From the NCBI GenBank assembly GCA_039190275.1, contig JBCCYF010000006.1, positions 1 to 64,000 of the forward strand: DNA of 64,000 bases. Reading direction: 5' to 3'. The position numbers were made by a program, and so were the translations under genes. Below, one piece after another: positions 15,728 to 24,335 of this stretch (its first letter is position 1; every line of letters starts with the position of its first letter). This DNA comes from Halovulum sp039190275. GTDB lineage: Bacteria; Pseudomonadota; Alphaproteobacteria; Rhodobacterales; Rhodobacteraceae. The notes under the pieces were generated by a model, which was given only the letters and a program-made list of their open reading frames with translations, ran no database searches and had not been told where the DNA came from.

Positions 15728-16779
15728 CAATGGTCCCCGACCGGATAGGGGACGCGCCCTGGAACACGCGCTTTGTTGAATTCGCGCAACCTCCTGAAAA
15801 CGTCCACCCCCAGTTGATCATAGACATCAAGCAAATCGACCATCACCCAGTTCTCGCGTATGCGCCCCTGTTCTATCCGCCAAAAGTCGAGGCTGCGCAT
15901 CGTTACCCGCTTGCCAGTGGGTGCGATCCCCAACCATCCATCGGCAGTAAGGGTCTGGATCATGTTCGGCCAGCCGGTGACGGCCACGTAGGGACCATCG
16001 CCGAAGAAATGATAGTCGATTTCGTCCAGATACTGACCACGATCGGGCATCCCGGACAGGAAGGGGATCTGATGCCAGTTGCGAAAACCCCGGATCCCCC
16101 GGCTGGTGCCGATACCGGCCGGACCATACCAGTTCATGGTATCGTGCCAGAAACGCGACATTTCCATCGCTTCTGGCCCCCCCTGTGCCGGATGCCGTTT
16201 CATGTGATCGAGCATGTCGATGATCAGATCCCGGTTGGCAATGCTGTGCACATCTTCGCTTGGGGGGCGTGACAGACCATCGCCCGATGCCGGGCCAGGG
16301 ACAAACAGCTCCGCGCCCAGCGACGGTGCCATAGGCCAGGCGCCGACCTGCATCATTACCGAGGGCAGGTCCCAGATCATATGCACTTCAACGATCTTGC
16401 CATCGGCAATACGGTAGTACTCGTGGAACCGCATATGTGTGAGGTGCCCTGAGGGCGGAATATCCAGCAGCGGACCGGCAAAGGTCCCGACGTAATGCCC
16501 ACCGCATCCAACCCAGTCGGCACCGTGTTCGTCTTTACCGGCCATCACAAGCCAGTCGCGCCGCTCTACATCGGGCCATGCCTCCTTTAGCGGCGCAAAG
16601 ATGGCCTGATACACCCGATCCGATCCCGAGATATCTCCGAACGGAAAGCAGCAGTGAAATACCGCATTCTCGGTACAGAGTGTGCCCAGCAGGCGCTGGA
16701 CCGCTGCCTCGTCCCAGTTGTAGAGCGCATCGCGAAACGGGTCGAGCAAGGCGCGGTTGGCGTCATGTACAGTGTTCAT
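15727..16779 (-). CDS. Tandem SnoaL/NTF2-fold protein
   Basis: A 350-residue protein with two SnoaL-like domains (about residues 10-160 and 195-330). Each ends in the array signature: LLDIPPSGHLTHMRFHEYYR...GKIVE in the first and WLGIAPTGKRVTMRSLDFWR...GRIRENWVMVD in the second. The closest relative in the window is the gene at 25513, with the same MIWDLP/MFFDIP and LVxPGP-type linker. ATG 16779 is chosen because the frame upstream overlaps hisD-like coding sequence. It lies 19 bp after the HisD-family gene and its stop overlaps the SDR start. Function unknown; NTF2-fold isomerase, dehydratase or cyclase are options. Confidence 0.82.
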   Translation of the reverse strand: MNTVHDANRALLDPFRDALYNWDEAAVQRLLGTLCTENAVFHCCFPFGDISGSDRVYQAIFAPLKEAWPDVERRDWLVMAGKDEHGADWVGCGGHYVGTFAGPLLDIPPSGHLTHMRFHEYYRIADGKIVEVHMIWDLPSVMMQVGAWPMAPSLGAELFVPGPASGDGLSRPPSEDVHSIANRDLIIDMLDHMKRHPAQGGPEAMEMSRFWHDTMNWYGPAGIGTSRGIRGFRNWHQIPFLSGMPDRGQYLDEIDYHFFGDGPYVAVTGWPNMIQTLTADGWLGIAPTGKRVTMRSLDFWRIEQGRIRENWVMVDLLDVYDQLGVDVFRRLREFNKARVPGRVPYPVGDH

Positions 16780-16798
16780 GCGTGCCCCATAGACGGCC

Positions 16799-18127
16799 CT
16801 ATTCTGCGGCTTCCCGGGGCATCGCTGCACCGCCATAGGGGACATTGCGGCCACCGTACCGGCGCACCCGAATATTGCATTGCTCGGCATGTCCCACAAA
16901 GCCTTCGAGCATACACAGCCGCGATCCGTATTCGCCGATCAGGGCGGCAGCTTCATCAGTGGTGACCTTTTGATAACTGTGCGTTTTGAGGAACTTGCCT
17001 ACCCACAGCCCACCGGTATAACGGCCCGCCTTTTTCGTGGGCAACGTGTGATTGGTGCCAATGATCTTGTCGCCATTGGCAACGTTTGTCCGCGGACCAA
17101 GGAACAAAGCACCGTAGGAATGCATGTTCTCAAGATACCAGTCGTCGCGGTCTGTCATGACCTGCACATGCTCATAGGCCATGTCGTTGGCGACATCGAG
17201 CATTTGCTGATGCGTGTCGCACAGGATCACGTCGCCGTAGTCCCGCCACGAGACCGAGGCTGTTTCGCGGGTTGGCAGGATCTTTAGAATCCGTTCGATC
17301 TCGCGCAGGGTTCCTTCGGCCAGGCTGCGGGAGTTGGTGATAAGGCAGGCGGGCGAGTTGTATCCGTGTTCGGCCTGCCCCAACAGGTCGGTGGCGCACA
17401 ATTCGGCATCGACCGTATCATCCGCAATAACCATGGTCTCGGTCGGACCGGCAAACAGGTCGATCCCGACGCGACCGAACAACTGGCGTTTGGCCTCGGC
17501 TACGAATGCGTTACCGGGGCCGACGATCATGTGAACCGGGTCAATCGTTTCTGTCCCGATTGCCATTGCCCCCACAGCCTGAATTCCGCCAAGCACATAA
17601 ATTTCATGCGCACCGCCCAAGGACATCGCGGCAACGATTGCCGGATGCGGTGCGCCATCCACCGGGGGCGCAGAGGCGATAATCCGCGGCACACCCGCGA
17701 CCTGAGCGGTGAGAACCGACATATGAGCCGACGCAACCATCGGGAACTTGCCTCCCGGAACATAGCACCCGACAGACTGCACCGGGATGTTCTTGTGGCT
17801 CAGAATGACGCCGGGCATTGTTTCCACCTCGACATCCGTCATGGACGCGCGCTGGGCCTCCGCAAAGCGGCGGATCTGCGTCTGGGCAAATTTGATGTCC
17901 TCCATGTCGAGAGTTGACACCTTTTGCATGGCGGCCTCGATTTCGGACGGCGTCAGACGGAAGGAACCCGGGGAGTATCCGTCGTACTTCTTGCTCAGTT
18001 CGCGTACTGCCACATCGCCGCGTGCGTCGATATCCGACAGCGTCGCTTCTACAATTTGGCGTACCTTGGTGTCGTCTTCCGCACGCTCCTGAGCAGGCTT
18101 GCCTGTCTTGAGGTATTGGATCGACAT
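16799..18127 (-). CDS. HisD-family (histidinol dehydrogenase-like) NAD-dependent alcohol dehydrogenase
   Basis: A 442-residue histidinol-dehydrogenase homologue. All family catalytic residues appear kept: LLGQAEHG (zinc Gln and His), MAYEHVQVM (catalytic Glu-His), NGDKIIGTNHTLPT (zinc Asp) and GFVGHAEQC (zinc His). The family oxidises a primary alcohol to a carboxylate in two NAD-dependent steps on one Zn site. Homologues outside histidine biosynthesis include HpsN, which oxidises sulfopropanediol in roseobacters. No other his gene is near, so a catabolic role in this island is likely. ATG 18127 follows AGGAGATTGTG; a GTG one codon earlier is too close to the ribosome site. Confidence 0.9.
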   Translation of the reverse strand: MSIQYLKTGKPAQERAEDDTKVRQIVEATLSDIDARGDVAVRELSKKYDGYSPGSFRLTPSEIEAAMQKVSTLDMEDIKFAQTQIRRFAEAQRASMTDVEVETMPGVILSHKNIPVQSVGCYVPGGKFPMVASAHMSVLTAQVAGVPRIIASAPPVDGAPHPAIVAAMSLGGAHEIYVLGGIQAVGAMAIGTETIDPVHMIVGPGNAFVAEAKRQLFGRVGIDLFAGPTETMVIADDTVDAELCATDLLGQAEHGYNSPACLITNSRSLAEGTLREIERILKILPTRETASVSWRDYGDVILCDTHQQMLDVANDMAYEHVQVMTDRDDWYLENMHSYGALFLGPRTNVANGDKIIGTNHTLPTKKAGRYTGGLWVGKFLKTHSYQKVTTDEAAALIGEYGSRLCMLEGFVGHAEQCNIRVRRYGGRNVPYGGAAMPREAAE

Positions 18128-18136
18128 CACAATCTC

Positions 18137-19084
18137 CTAACTTACGGTTGGCGCGACGCAGTCCGCGGTGAAGGCGTTTTCCCAACCTTCACCAAGAAAG
18201 GCGTCGCCGCCCAACTGCTTAATAACACTTGCAAAATCAACGTGAACAAGGTTCTCGGCGATCTTCGAACCTTCAATGCGCCAGAAATCTATATAGGGGA
18301 TGCGGATCGCCTGACCGGAGGCCGGGATGCCCATGAACTCTGACTGCAAAGTCGCGTGACAGGCTCCGAAGCAGGCCGCCCAATTGCCATCCTGCATATA
18401 GTGCTCTGTGCGAAAGTCGCGGTTGCCAAAACACGCGCGAAACGGAAGATACCAACCCGTTTCGAATTCCTTCAGGCCGTGTTTCAGGCCGCAGCCATAG
18501 TTGGCGTCCCACACGAAGTCATCATGAAAGTAGGTCGAGACATCAACGTCGGACCGTTGAAGAGCCCGCTCCATGGCCTGTACAACATCGAGGGGATTTG
18601 CGGCCGCGCCCCGGCCGGCCGGACCCCGCCACAGCCGGGCAATGGGCGGGTCCAAACGATCCCATCCGCGCCCGTCGAAAACATCCCAACCCAGCTGCGC
18701 CGCCACACCGGCCAGGTCAACGTCAGCCTTGACATAGGCAATGCGCCCGTCGCGAACCTGCCAAAAATTCACGTACGGAATGCGTACGGGTCGCCCCGTT
18801 GCAGGGATGCCCATAAAGGTCCCTACATGGGCCGCCAGGCAGGTGCCGACCGAAGCTGCCCATGCGCCATCCTCCATCCGAACGGACGTGACATCGTTTT
18901 GGTCCCCAAAAGTGGAATTGAACCGGGCGCTCCAACCGGTCCTGTATGCGTCAAGACCTGCTTTCCGGCCGCAGCCAGCGTTCCCGTCCCACACAAGATC
19001 CTGGTGAAACCATTGCGTCAGGTCAGCGTCATCCTGGCCAGCTGCCTGCTCCATGTCTTGCACGATGTCTAGAGCAGCGCCCAT
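18137..19084 (-). CDS. Tandem SnoaL/NTF2-fold protein
   Basis: A 315-residue protein with two clearly homologous SnoaL-like halves (about residues 5-145 and 165-300). Both carry the pattern D-L/F-V-W-D-x-N-x-GCG followed by FMGIPATG or FMGIPASG, IPYVNFW or IPYIDFW, and a final VDVD/VHVD strand. This shows an internal duplication. ATG 19084 overlaps the stop of the upstream single-domain SnoaL gene. It precedes the HisD-family gene by 9 bp. The conserved Trp, Asp and Cys residues (VWDxNxGCG) are unusual for generic SnoaL proteins and may mark the active site. Reaction unknown. Confidence 0.82.
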   Translation of the reverse strand: MGAALDIVQDMEQAAGQDDADLTQWFHQDLVWDGNAGCGRKAGLDAYRTGWSARFNSTFGDQNDVTSVRMEDGAWAASVGTCLAAHVGTFMGIPATGRPVRIPYVNFWQVRDGRIAYVKADVDLAGVAAQLGWDVFDGRGWDRLDPPIARLWRGPAGRGAAANPLDVVQAMERALQRSDVDVSTYFHDDFVWDANYGCGLKHGLKEFETGWYLPFRACFGNRDFRTEHYMQDGNWAACFGACHATLQSEFMGIPASGQAIRIPYIDFWRIEGSKIAENLVHVDFASVIKQLGGDAFLGEGWENAFTADCVAPTVS

Positions 19085-19620
19085 CACGTAGACCTTTCGG
19101 TCGTGGTTCGTGCGCCCTCGCCCTGGTCAAATCGTTCCCACCCATGACCGTCAAAGACATCATGCCCGATCTGCGCCAGGACATGCGGAAAGTCGACCAT
19201 AACCCAATTGTCGACGATCTTGCCGTTCATCACTTTCCAGAAATCCATATAGCGGATGTCGACGCGCTTGCCCGTCGCGGGGATGCCCATGAACTCCCCC
19301 GAGTGTGTCGCCTCCTGCCGACCAAAGGCGGCTGCCCATTCGCCCATGTAAAGACGCGCTTCATCAATGCATACCTTGTCGGAAAAGGCAGCCTGAAACG
19401 GACGCTGCCAGTTGTCCTGAAACTCCTTCAGGCCGGTTTTGGTGCCGCAGCCGAAGTTGCCCATCCAACGGAAGTCGTCCGTAAAAAAATCGTCGATATC
19501 ATCAATCCGGTGATCGTTGAGGCCATCGACCATCGCCTCGATCACTGCGCGTGTCTGGGCGGTCTTGCCCATATCGGTATCGCGGCTCAACATGGCTTGT
19601 TCGGGGCGGGAACCTTTCAT
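19084..19620 (-). CDS. Single-domain SnoaL/NTF2-fold protein
   Basis: A 178-residue protein, one SnoaL-like domain with the array signature: FRWMGNFGCGTKTGLKEF early, then FMGIPATGKRVDIRYMDFW and GKIVDNWVMVD. It looks like a single copy of the domain duplicated in the next gene. I start at ATG 19620, which has GGGAG eight bases upstream; the frame continues to a TTG at 19635. The stop overlaps the next gene as ATGA. It is 128 bp downstream of the ABC ATPase gene and may be read from the same transcript. Confidence 0.8.
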   Translation of the reverse strand: MKGSRPEQAMLSRDTDMGKTAQTRAVIEAMVDGLNDHRIDDIDDFFTDDFRWMGNFGCGTKTGLKEFQDNWQRPFQAAFSDKVCIDEARLYMGEWAAAFGRQEATHSGEFMGIPATGKRVDIRYMDFWKVMNGKIVDNWVMVDFPHVLAQIGHDVFDGHGWERFDQGEGARTTTERST

Positions 19621-19748
19621 CCGCGATGCTCCCAAACAACCCGCCCGGCGCGAAACCCCGCCGCCAAGCCTATGGTCGTTTTCAACAGGGTCGGCATGTG
19701 CGCCAGATGGTCAATGGAGTGTATGCAAGAAGGAATGGGCATCCCATA

Positions 19749-20795
19749 TCAGACCAGCCGCTCGCCGGAGGTAGCGTTAAACAAATGGCAGGCCGACGGC
19801 GGGATGTTCACTGTAATCGGATCGCCGATCTTGGCTCGATAGTCCTTCGCGGCCCTGATCGAGGCAATCGTGCCTGCAAGCCGCAGCGTTGCGACCGTCG
19901 CATCGCCCAGCAGTTCCAGCGAATACAGCGGCGCGGACGACGACCCGGTCGGACTAATTTCGGCGTCTTCGGCGCGAAAACCCAGGGTGATCTTGCCCTC
20001 GTGAGTGTTGGGGAGCCCACTGATCGACACATTCTCACCGGTGAACGTTCCGCCCGAGATTTCACCCTCAAGCAGGTTCATGGCGGGGCTGCCGATGAAG
20101 CTGGCAACGAAGGTGTTTGCGGGCCTGTCGTATATTTCGGTAGGGGTGCCGACCTGTTGCACCACGCCCTTGCTCATCACGACCACACGATCGGCCAATG
20201 TCATCGCCTCGATCTGATCATGGGTCACGTAGATCGTGGTGACCTGAAGTTCATGGCTTAGGTTCTTGATCTGATGGCGCGTGGACACTCGCAGCTTGGC
20301 ATCGAGATTGGACAGTGGTTCATCCATCAGGAACACATTGGGTTCGCGCACGATGGCACGGGCGAGGGCGACGCGCTGCCGCTGACCGCCCGAAAGCTCG
20401 GCCGGGCGGCGATGCATAAAGTCGGTCAGCTCGACCATTTCTGCAGCCCGCTTCACCCGTTCGTCATGTGTCGACGGGTCGGTTTTGCGCACTTTCAACG
20501 GGAATCGAATGTTCTCATAGACATTGAGGTTCGGGTAGAGCGCATAGCTTTGAAAGACCATTGCAACGTCCCGGTCCTTTGGATCCAGATCGTTGACCAC
20601 GCGGCCATCAATGACGATTTCGCCCCCTGTGACATCCTCAAGACCGGCGATCATACGCATGGTTGTTGTCTTGCCGCAGCCCGATGGCCCAAGCAGGACA
20701 AGAAACTCCTTATCCGCGATCGTCAGGTCGAAGTCCTGCACGCCCACAAACGAACCCCACCGCTTCGAAATGTTCTTGAGCTGAATCTCGGCCAT
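19749..20795 (-). CDS. ABC transporter ATPase of the UgpC/MsmK (CUT1) type
   Basis: A 348-residue ATPase. Walker A is GPSGCGKT (residues 36-43), the Q-loop is VFQSYALYPN, the signature is LSGGQRQR, Walker B is VFLMDEPLSNLDAK, and the switch is VTHDQIEA. A C-terminal MalK/UgpC-type TOBE domain (about 240-348, with GFRAEDAE) follows. It should power the transporter whose binding protein and permeases are divergently transcribed from 21079, a split arrangement around a shared intergenic region. The family imports oligosaccharides, polyols or glycerol-phosphate-like solutes. ATG 20795 has an AGAGGTGA ribosome site. Confidence 0.93.
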   Translation of the reverse strand: MAEIQLKNISKRWGSFVGVQDFDLTIADKEFLVLLGPSGCGKTTTMRMIAGLEDVTGGEIVIDGRVVNDLDPKDRDVAMVFQSYALYPNLNVYENIRFPLKVRKTDPSTHDERVKRAAEMVELTDFMHRRPAELSGGQRQRVALARAIVREPNVFLMDEPLSNLDAKLRVSTRHQIKNLSHELQVTTIYVTHDQIEAMTLADRVVVMSKGVVQQVGTPTEIYDRPANTFVASFIGSPAMNLLEGEISGGTFTGENVSISGLPNTHEGKITLGFRAEDAEISPTGSSSAPLYSLELLGDATVATLRLAGTIASIRAAKDYRAKIGDPITVNIPPSACHLFNATSGERLV

Positions 20796-20930
20796 CCCAC
20801 TTCACCTCTTGCATGCGTTCCCAAAAAATGTGCCAGCGAACAGCTGCTTTAGCAAGCCAAAGTTTGAAAATCACAAGTTCATCGCGGTGAAGTTGATCAT
20901 AAATCAGTCAAAAAGCGATATAAATAAGGA

Positions 20931-20955
20931 AATTACCTGTTGGAAACAGGAAATT
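20931..20955. promoter_or_regulatory. 25-bp near-palindrome between divergent ABC genes, operator candidate
   Basis: Arms AATTACCTGTT (20931-20941) and AACAGGAAATT (20945-20955) flank GGA; 10 of 11 positions pair. It lies in the AT-rich divergent promoter region, 136 bp from the ATPase start and about 125 bp before the binding-protein start. The LacI regulator of the island is the obvious candidate ligand. However, the centre lacks the usual CG of LacI sites. Confidence 0.4.
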
Positions 20956-21078
20956 CTTGTCACATCCAATTTTAGAAGCATAATAGTGAATGCGAATGCA
21001 TATGTTGGCCGCGTACGGCCGGTAAGAAAAGAGTCAGACGATGTCTGCATCACAGGGTCCAACCGGAGGATACTCAAC

Positions 21079-22311
21079 ATGTCTCTAATCAGAAGTCTTG
21101 TGGCCGGAGCGGTTGTGGCGCTTACGGCGACCGCGGCATATGCCGAATGCGAGATCGCCAGCGGCAACGTCAACGTCCTGGCGAATGATTTTCCCGCGCT
21201 CAAGGCGATCACCTCGACCGCGGCGGAATGCGCAAGCGGCGATGTTACGATTGCGGCGAACCACAACAAGGATTTCCGCACCTTTCACGTCCAGGCTCTG
21301 ACGCCGAACCCGGCCGAATATACCTCTGTCGTGGTCGCGAACTCCTCGATTGTTCCTTTGCTGAACGAAGGGCTGCTGCGGCCGCTTGACGACCTTGTCG
21401 CAAAGCATGGTCAAAGCCTGGGCAAGAACCAGTTGATCACAATCGACGGCAAGATCATGGCGATCGCGTTCATGGCGAATGCGCAGCACCTGTTTCTGCG
21501 CCAGGACATTCTGGATGAGGTCGGCAAGTCCGCGCCCACAACATGGGAGGAAGTGGTCGAGGCCGGCAAGGCCATCCGCGATGCCGGCATAATGGATCAT
21601 CCATTTGCCTTCCTCAGCAAATCCGACTGGAACTTGGGTGAGGAATTCGTGAACATGTACCTTGGACATGGCGGGGAGTTCTTCAAACCCGGCACCGCCG
21701 AGCCCGCTGTGAACAACGAGACCGGTATCGCCACGCTGAACATGCTCAAGGAGTTGGTATCGCTGTCTAACCCGGACTTCCTGACCTATAACACCGCGAC
21801 CGTGGTGCCGATCTGGAAGTCGGGCGATCTTGCCATGGCGCAACTTTGGGGCTCAAGCGGCGGTGAGATACTGAGCGGTGAGGGCGCCGAAGAAGGGGTG
21901 GCCGAAAACACTGTTTTGGTTGGTGCACCAACGGTGGCAGGCGGGGACGCACCCTCGTCAACATTGTGGTGGGATGGGTTCACGATAGCCAAAAACATTT
22001 CCGACGAAGACGCCGAGGCGACCTTTATCGCGATGATGCACGGCATCTCGGACAAGATGGTCGAGGCGAACAACGATGCGGCTGTCTGGTTGATGTCATC
22101 CTACACCCCGGGCCCCGCGGCGATGGGTGTCGCTCAAACGGCTTCTGGTGGAGCCTCTCCCTATCCCATGCTGCCTTATATGGGTTTGCTGCATCAGGCC
22201 TTTTTCGAGGAACTGCCGGACTTCCTGCAGGGCAATGAAAGCGCCGAGAAGACGATGTCTGATGTTGAGGCCGCCTATATCGCCGCGGCTAAGGAGGCCG
22301 GATACCTCTGA
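21079..22311 (+). CDS. ABC transporter solute-binding protein, family 1
   Basis: A 410-residue periplasmic binding protein with a signal peptide (MSLIRSLVAGAVVALTATAAYA, cleaved before ECEI). The cluster A-type fold is indicated by VANSSIVPLLNEGLLRPLDDLV, TWEEVVEAGKAIRDAG, MAQLWGSSGGEI and LWWDGFTIAKN. It captures the imported solute for the permeases at 22387 and 23421. ATG 21079 is preceded by CCGGAGGATACTCAAC; the open frame upstream covers the AT-rich promoter and is not coding. A hairpin directly after the stop separates it from the permease genes. The ligand is not predictable beyond sugar- or polyol-like. Confidence 0.93.
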   Translation: MSLIRSLVAGAVVALTATAAYAECEIASGNVNVLANDFPALKAITSTAAECASGDVTIAANHNKDFRTFHVQALTPNPAEYTSVVVANSSIVPLLNEGLLRPLDDLVAKHGQSLGKNQLITIDGKIMAIAFMANAQHLFLRQDILDEVGKSAPTTWEEVVEAGKAIRDAGIMDHPFAFLSKSDWNLGEEFVNMYLGHGGEFFKPGTAEPAVNNETGIATLNMLKELVSLSNPDFLTYNTATVVPIWKSGDLAMAQLWGSSGGEILSGEGAEEGVAENTVLVGAPTVAGGDAPSSTLWWDGFTIAKNISDEDAEATFIAMMHGISDKMVEANNDAAVWLMSSYTPGPAAMGVAQTASGGASPYPMLPYMGLLHQAFFEELPDFLQGNESAEKTMSDVEAAYIAAAKEAGYL

Positions 22312-22318
22312 GCGCTTT

Positions 22319-22346
22319 TTCCGGGGCTGTCACGGCGGCCCCGGAA
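22319..22346 (+). terminator. Intra-operon hairpin after the binding-protein gene
   Basis: TTCCGGGGC (22319-22327) and GCCCCGGAA (22338-22346) form a perfect 9-bp stem with a 10-base loop, eight bases after the stop. No T run follows. Such hairpins after binding-protein genes commonly stabilise the upstream mRNA and reduce downstream permease expression. Confidence 0.65.
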
Positions 22347-22386
22347 CATCCAATCCGGGTCATCAAGCTGAGGTAGGTAGGGAGCC

Positions 22387-23418
22387 ATGAAACACCGCAC
22401 CTTCTTTTGGTTCATCCTGCCGTCACTGGCCGCGATGACGCTGTTTATCGCACTGCCGATCGTGTCGGTTGCGGTGCAGTCGCTGTTCGTTGAGCACGAA
22501 CAGGTTATGGTCGAAGTCAAGAACTGCGGGCCGTTCAACTGCGAAACGGTTCTGCAGGTTGACACCGAAGCCTCTGCCGCGCTTCAGGCAGACGCACCAC
22601 TTGGCCGGTTCAACGGACTTGGGACATATACGAACCGAAAGCACTTGGCGTTTCAGGAGGTCAGCGTCGCCTGGGCCGAGACGGAGACGATCGGGGCATT
22701 CATCTCCGAACTTTTCAATCTGCCATTCTACAAGGCGCTTTTCTTTACACTCACCTATACAGCAGTTGTGACCCCGATGGTGATCGTGATGGGGCTTGCG
22801 GTCGCGCTTGCCGTCAACACCCTGCCCAAACTGGTTAAGGGCCCAACGATTTTTATCTCGCTGCTGCCAATGATCGTCACGCCGCTGGTGGGCGCGCTTA
22901 TTCTGTTCTGGATGGTCGATGCGGACGGCATCATCGGTGCGACGCTCCAGATCATGTTCAATGACCCCGATCTATCGCTGAAGGCGTCAACGCCGCTCAC
23001 GTGGATCATGTTGATCGTGTACGGGATCTGGAGCTCTACGCCTTTCAGCTTTATCGTTTTCTACGCAGGGCTTCAGACCGTCCCCAAAGAGACGCTGGAG
23101 GCGGCAAAGATCGACGGAGCCACGCGTTGGCAGAGTATTCGCTATGTGGTGATCCCTTACATGATGCCACTGGTGGTGTTCATTACACTGATGCAGCTGA
23201 TGGACAACTTCCGTGTGTTTGAACCGATTGTCAGCTTTTCCGCCTCGGCCAAAGCGACTTCGCTTTCCTGGATTATTTACAATGACCTTCGCGGCGGGGA
23301 CATCCAGCTCTTCGGTTCTGCCGCCGCCACGTCGATGATGACGATAATCGGTGTCGTAATCCTGCTGACCCCAGTGCTGATCCGGACCTGGCAGGACTTC
23401 AACCGGAAGAGGGCCTGA
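22387..23418 (+). CDS. ABC transporter permease (MalF-like)
   Basis: A 343-residue inner-membrane permease with about six membrane segments. It has a large periplasmic insert after helix 1 (about residues 33-110), as in MalF-type subunits. The EAA loop reads EAAKIDGATRWQSIRYVVIP and contacts the ATPase. ATG 22387 follows a GGTAGGGAGCC ribosome site. It is followed after 2 bp by the second permease. The unusual insert contains two cysteines (NCGPFNCETV), which could form a disulfide in the periplasm. Confidence 0.9.
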   Translation: MKHRTFFWFILPSLAAMTLFIALPIVSVAVQSLFVEHEQVMVEVKNCGPFNCETVLQVDTEASAALQADAPLGRFNGLGTYTNRKHLAFQEVSVAWAETETIGAFISELFNLPFYKALFFTLTYTAVVTPMVIVMGLAVALAVNTLPKLVKGPTIFISLLPMIVTPLVGALILFWMVDADGIIGATLQIMFNDPDLSLKASTPLTWIMLIVYGIWSSTPFSFIVFYAGLQTVPKETLEAAKIDGATRWQSIRYVVIPYMMPLVVFITLMQLMDNFRVFEPIVSFSASAKATSLSWIIYNDLRGGDIQLFGSAAATSMMTIIGVVILLTPVLIRTWQDFNRKRA

Positions 23419-23420
23419 CC

Positions 23421-24302
23421 ATGGCATCTGTCGCAGAAAGACGCTCCGCCGGGCTGATCTGGCTGACCACCAGCTTCGTCGTGCTTTGGATCTTCATTGC
23501 CGCGGGCCCGTTTCTTTGGACCCTTTGGGGATCGTTCAAGGTTCAGAGTGATTTCTTTTCCAAAGCCGATTGGCGCAACGCATTGTACGGCGTGATGACC
23601 GTTGCAGAGACCGGCGATGCCTTTACCGGCCAAGGGTATTATGGCGCCTGGGTCGAGCAGGAGTTCTGGCGAAACGCGATCAACACCGGGATTGTCGTCT
23701 TCTGCACGGTGGTCATTTCCCTTACCCTTGGAACCCTTGGCGGATACGCTCTGGCACGGTCAGGTTTTCGGTATGCCTTCTGGTTGTTGATGGCGGCGTT
23801 GCTGTTCCGGGCCATGCCACATATCACATTGGTATCGGGCTATTTGCTGCCGTTCTTCGAATGGAACGTTTGGGGGCGCTTGTCGACAACGATCGTGGTG
23901 TTGGTCGCGATCAATCAGCCCTTCACATTGTGGATGCTGCACTCGTTTTTTCTGAACATCCCCAAGGACATGGACGAAAGCGCAATGGTTGATGGCTGCA
24001 CGCGGTTTCAGGCGTTTCGCTATGTGATCATACCGGTGATGTGGCCCGGCGTGATCACCACCGGGCTGTTCAGCTTCCTTCTGGCATACAATGACTTCGC
24101 CATCACAGCGACATTGCTGAACGCGGAAAACCAGACAATGGTCCCGCGTATCGCCAGCTTTCTTGGGACCGTTCGCGAGACGGGTGACGTTATGTTTGCC
24201 GTGGCCGCGGTTGTCAGCGCCATGATACCGCTGTTCTTCCTGGTGCTGTTTTTCCAGAGGCAAATCGTCAGCGGCCTGACCGCCGGTGCCGTCAAAGGTT
24301 GA
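23421..24302 (+). CDS. ABC transporter permease (MalG-like)
   Basis: A 293-residue permease with six predicted membrane helices. Its EAA-type loop (DESAMVDGCTRFQAFRYVII) follows helix 4, and the C-terminus is short. It pairs with the MalF-like subunit 2 bp upstream to form the channel. The conserved Gly of the EAA loop is kept (VDGCT). The gene ends 33 bp before a SnoaL-like gene on the same strand, tying transport to the SnoaL proteins in one transcript. Confidence 0.9.
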   Translation: MASVAERRSAGLIWLTTSFVVLWIFIAAGPFLWTLWGSFKVQSDFFSKADWRNALYGVMTVAETGDAFTGQGYYGAWVEQEFWRNAINTGIVVFCTVVISLTLGTLGGYALARSGFRYAFWLLMAALLFRAMPHITLVSGYLLPFFEWNVWGRLSTTIVVLVAINQPFTLWMLHSFFLNIPKDMDESAMVDGCTRFQAFRYVIIPVMWPGVITTGLFSFLLAYNDFAITATLLNAENQTMVPRIASFLGTVRETGDVMFAVAAVVSAMIPLFFLVLFFQRQIVSGLTAGAVKG

Positions 24303-24335
24303 CAACAAGGGCAAGTCCGAAGGAACGGAGGTCGG

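Noticed and set aside
16799..18130. Reading the HisD homologue as the histidine biosynthesis gene
   Set aside because: No his genes around it and it is embedded in a LacI/SDR/SnoaL operon; HpsN-like catabolic homologues are known.
20893..20906. FNR-like TTGATCATAAATCA
   Set aside because: The second half-site is AATCA rather than ATCAA, so it does not fit the TTGAT-N4-ATCAA consensus.
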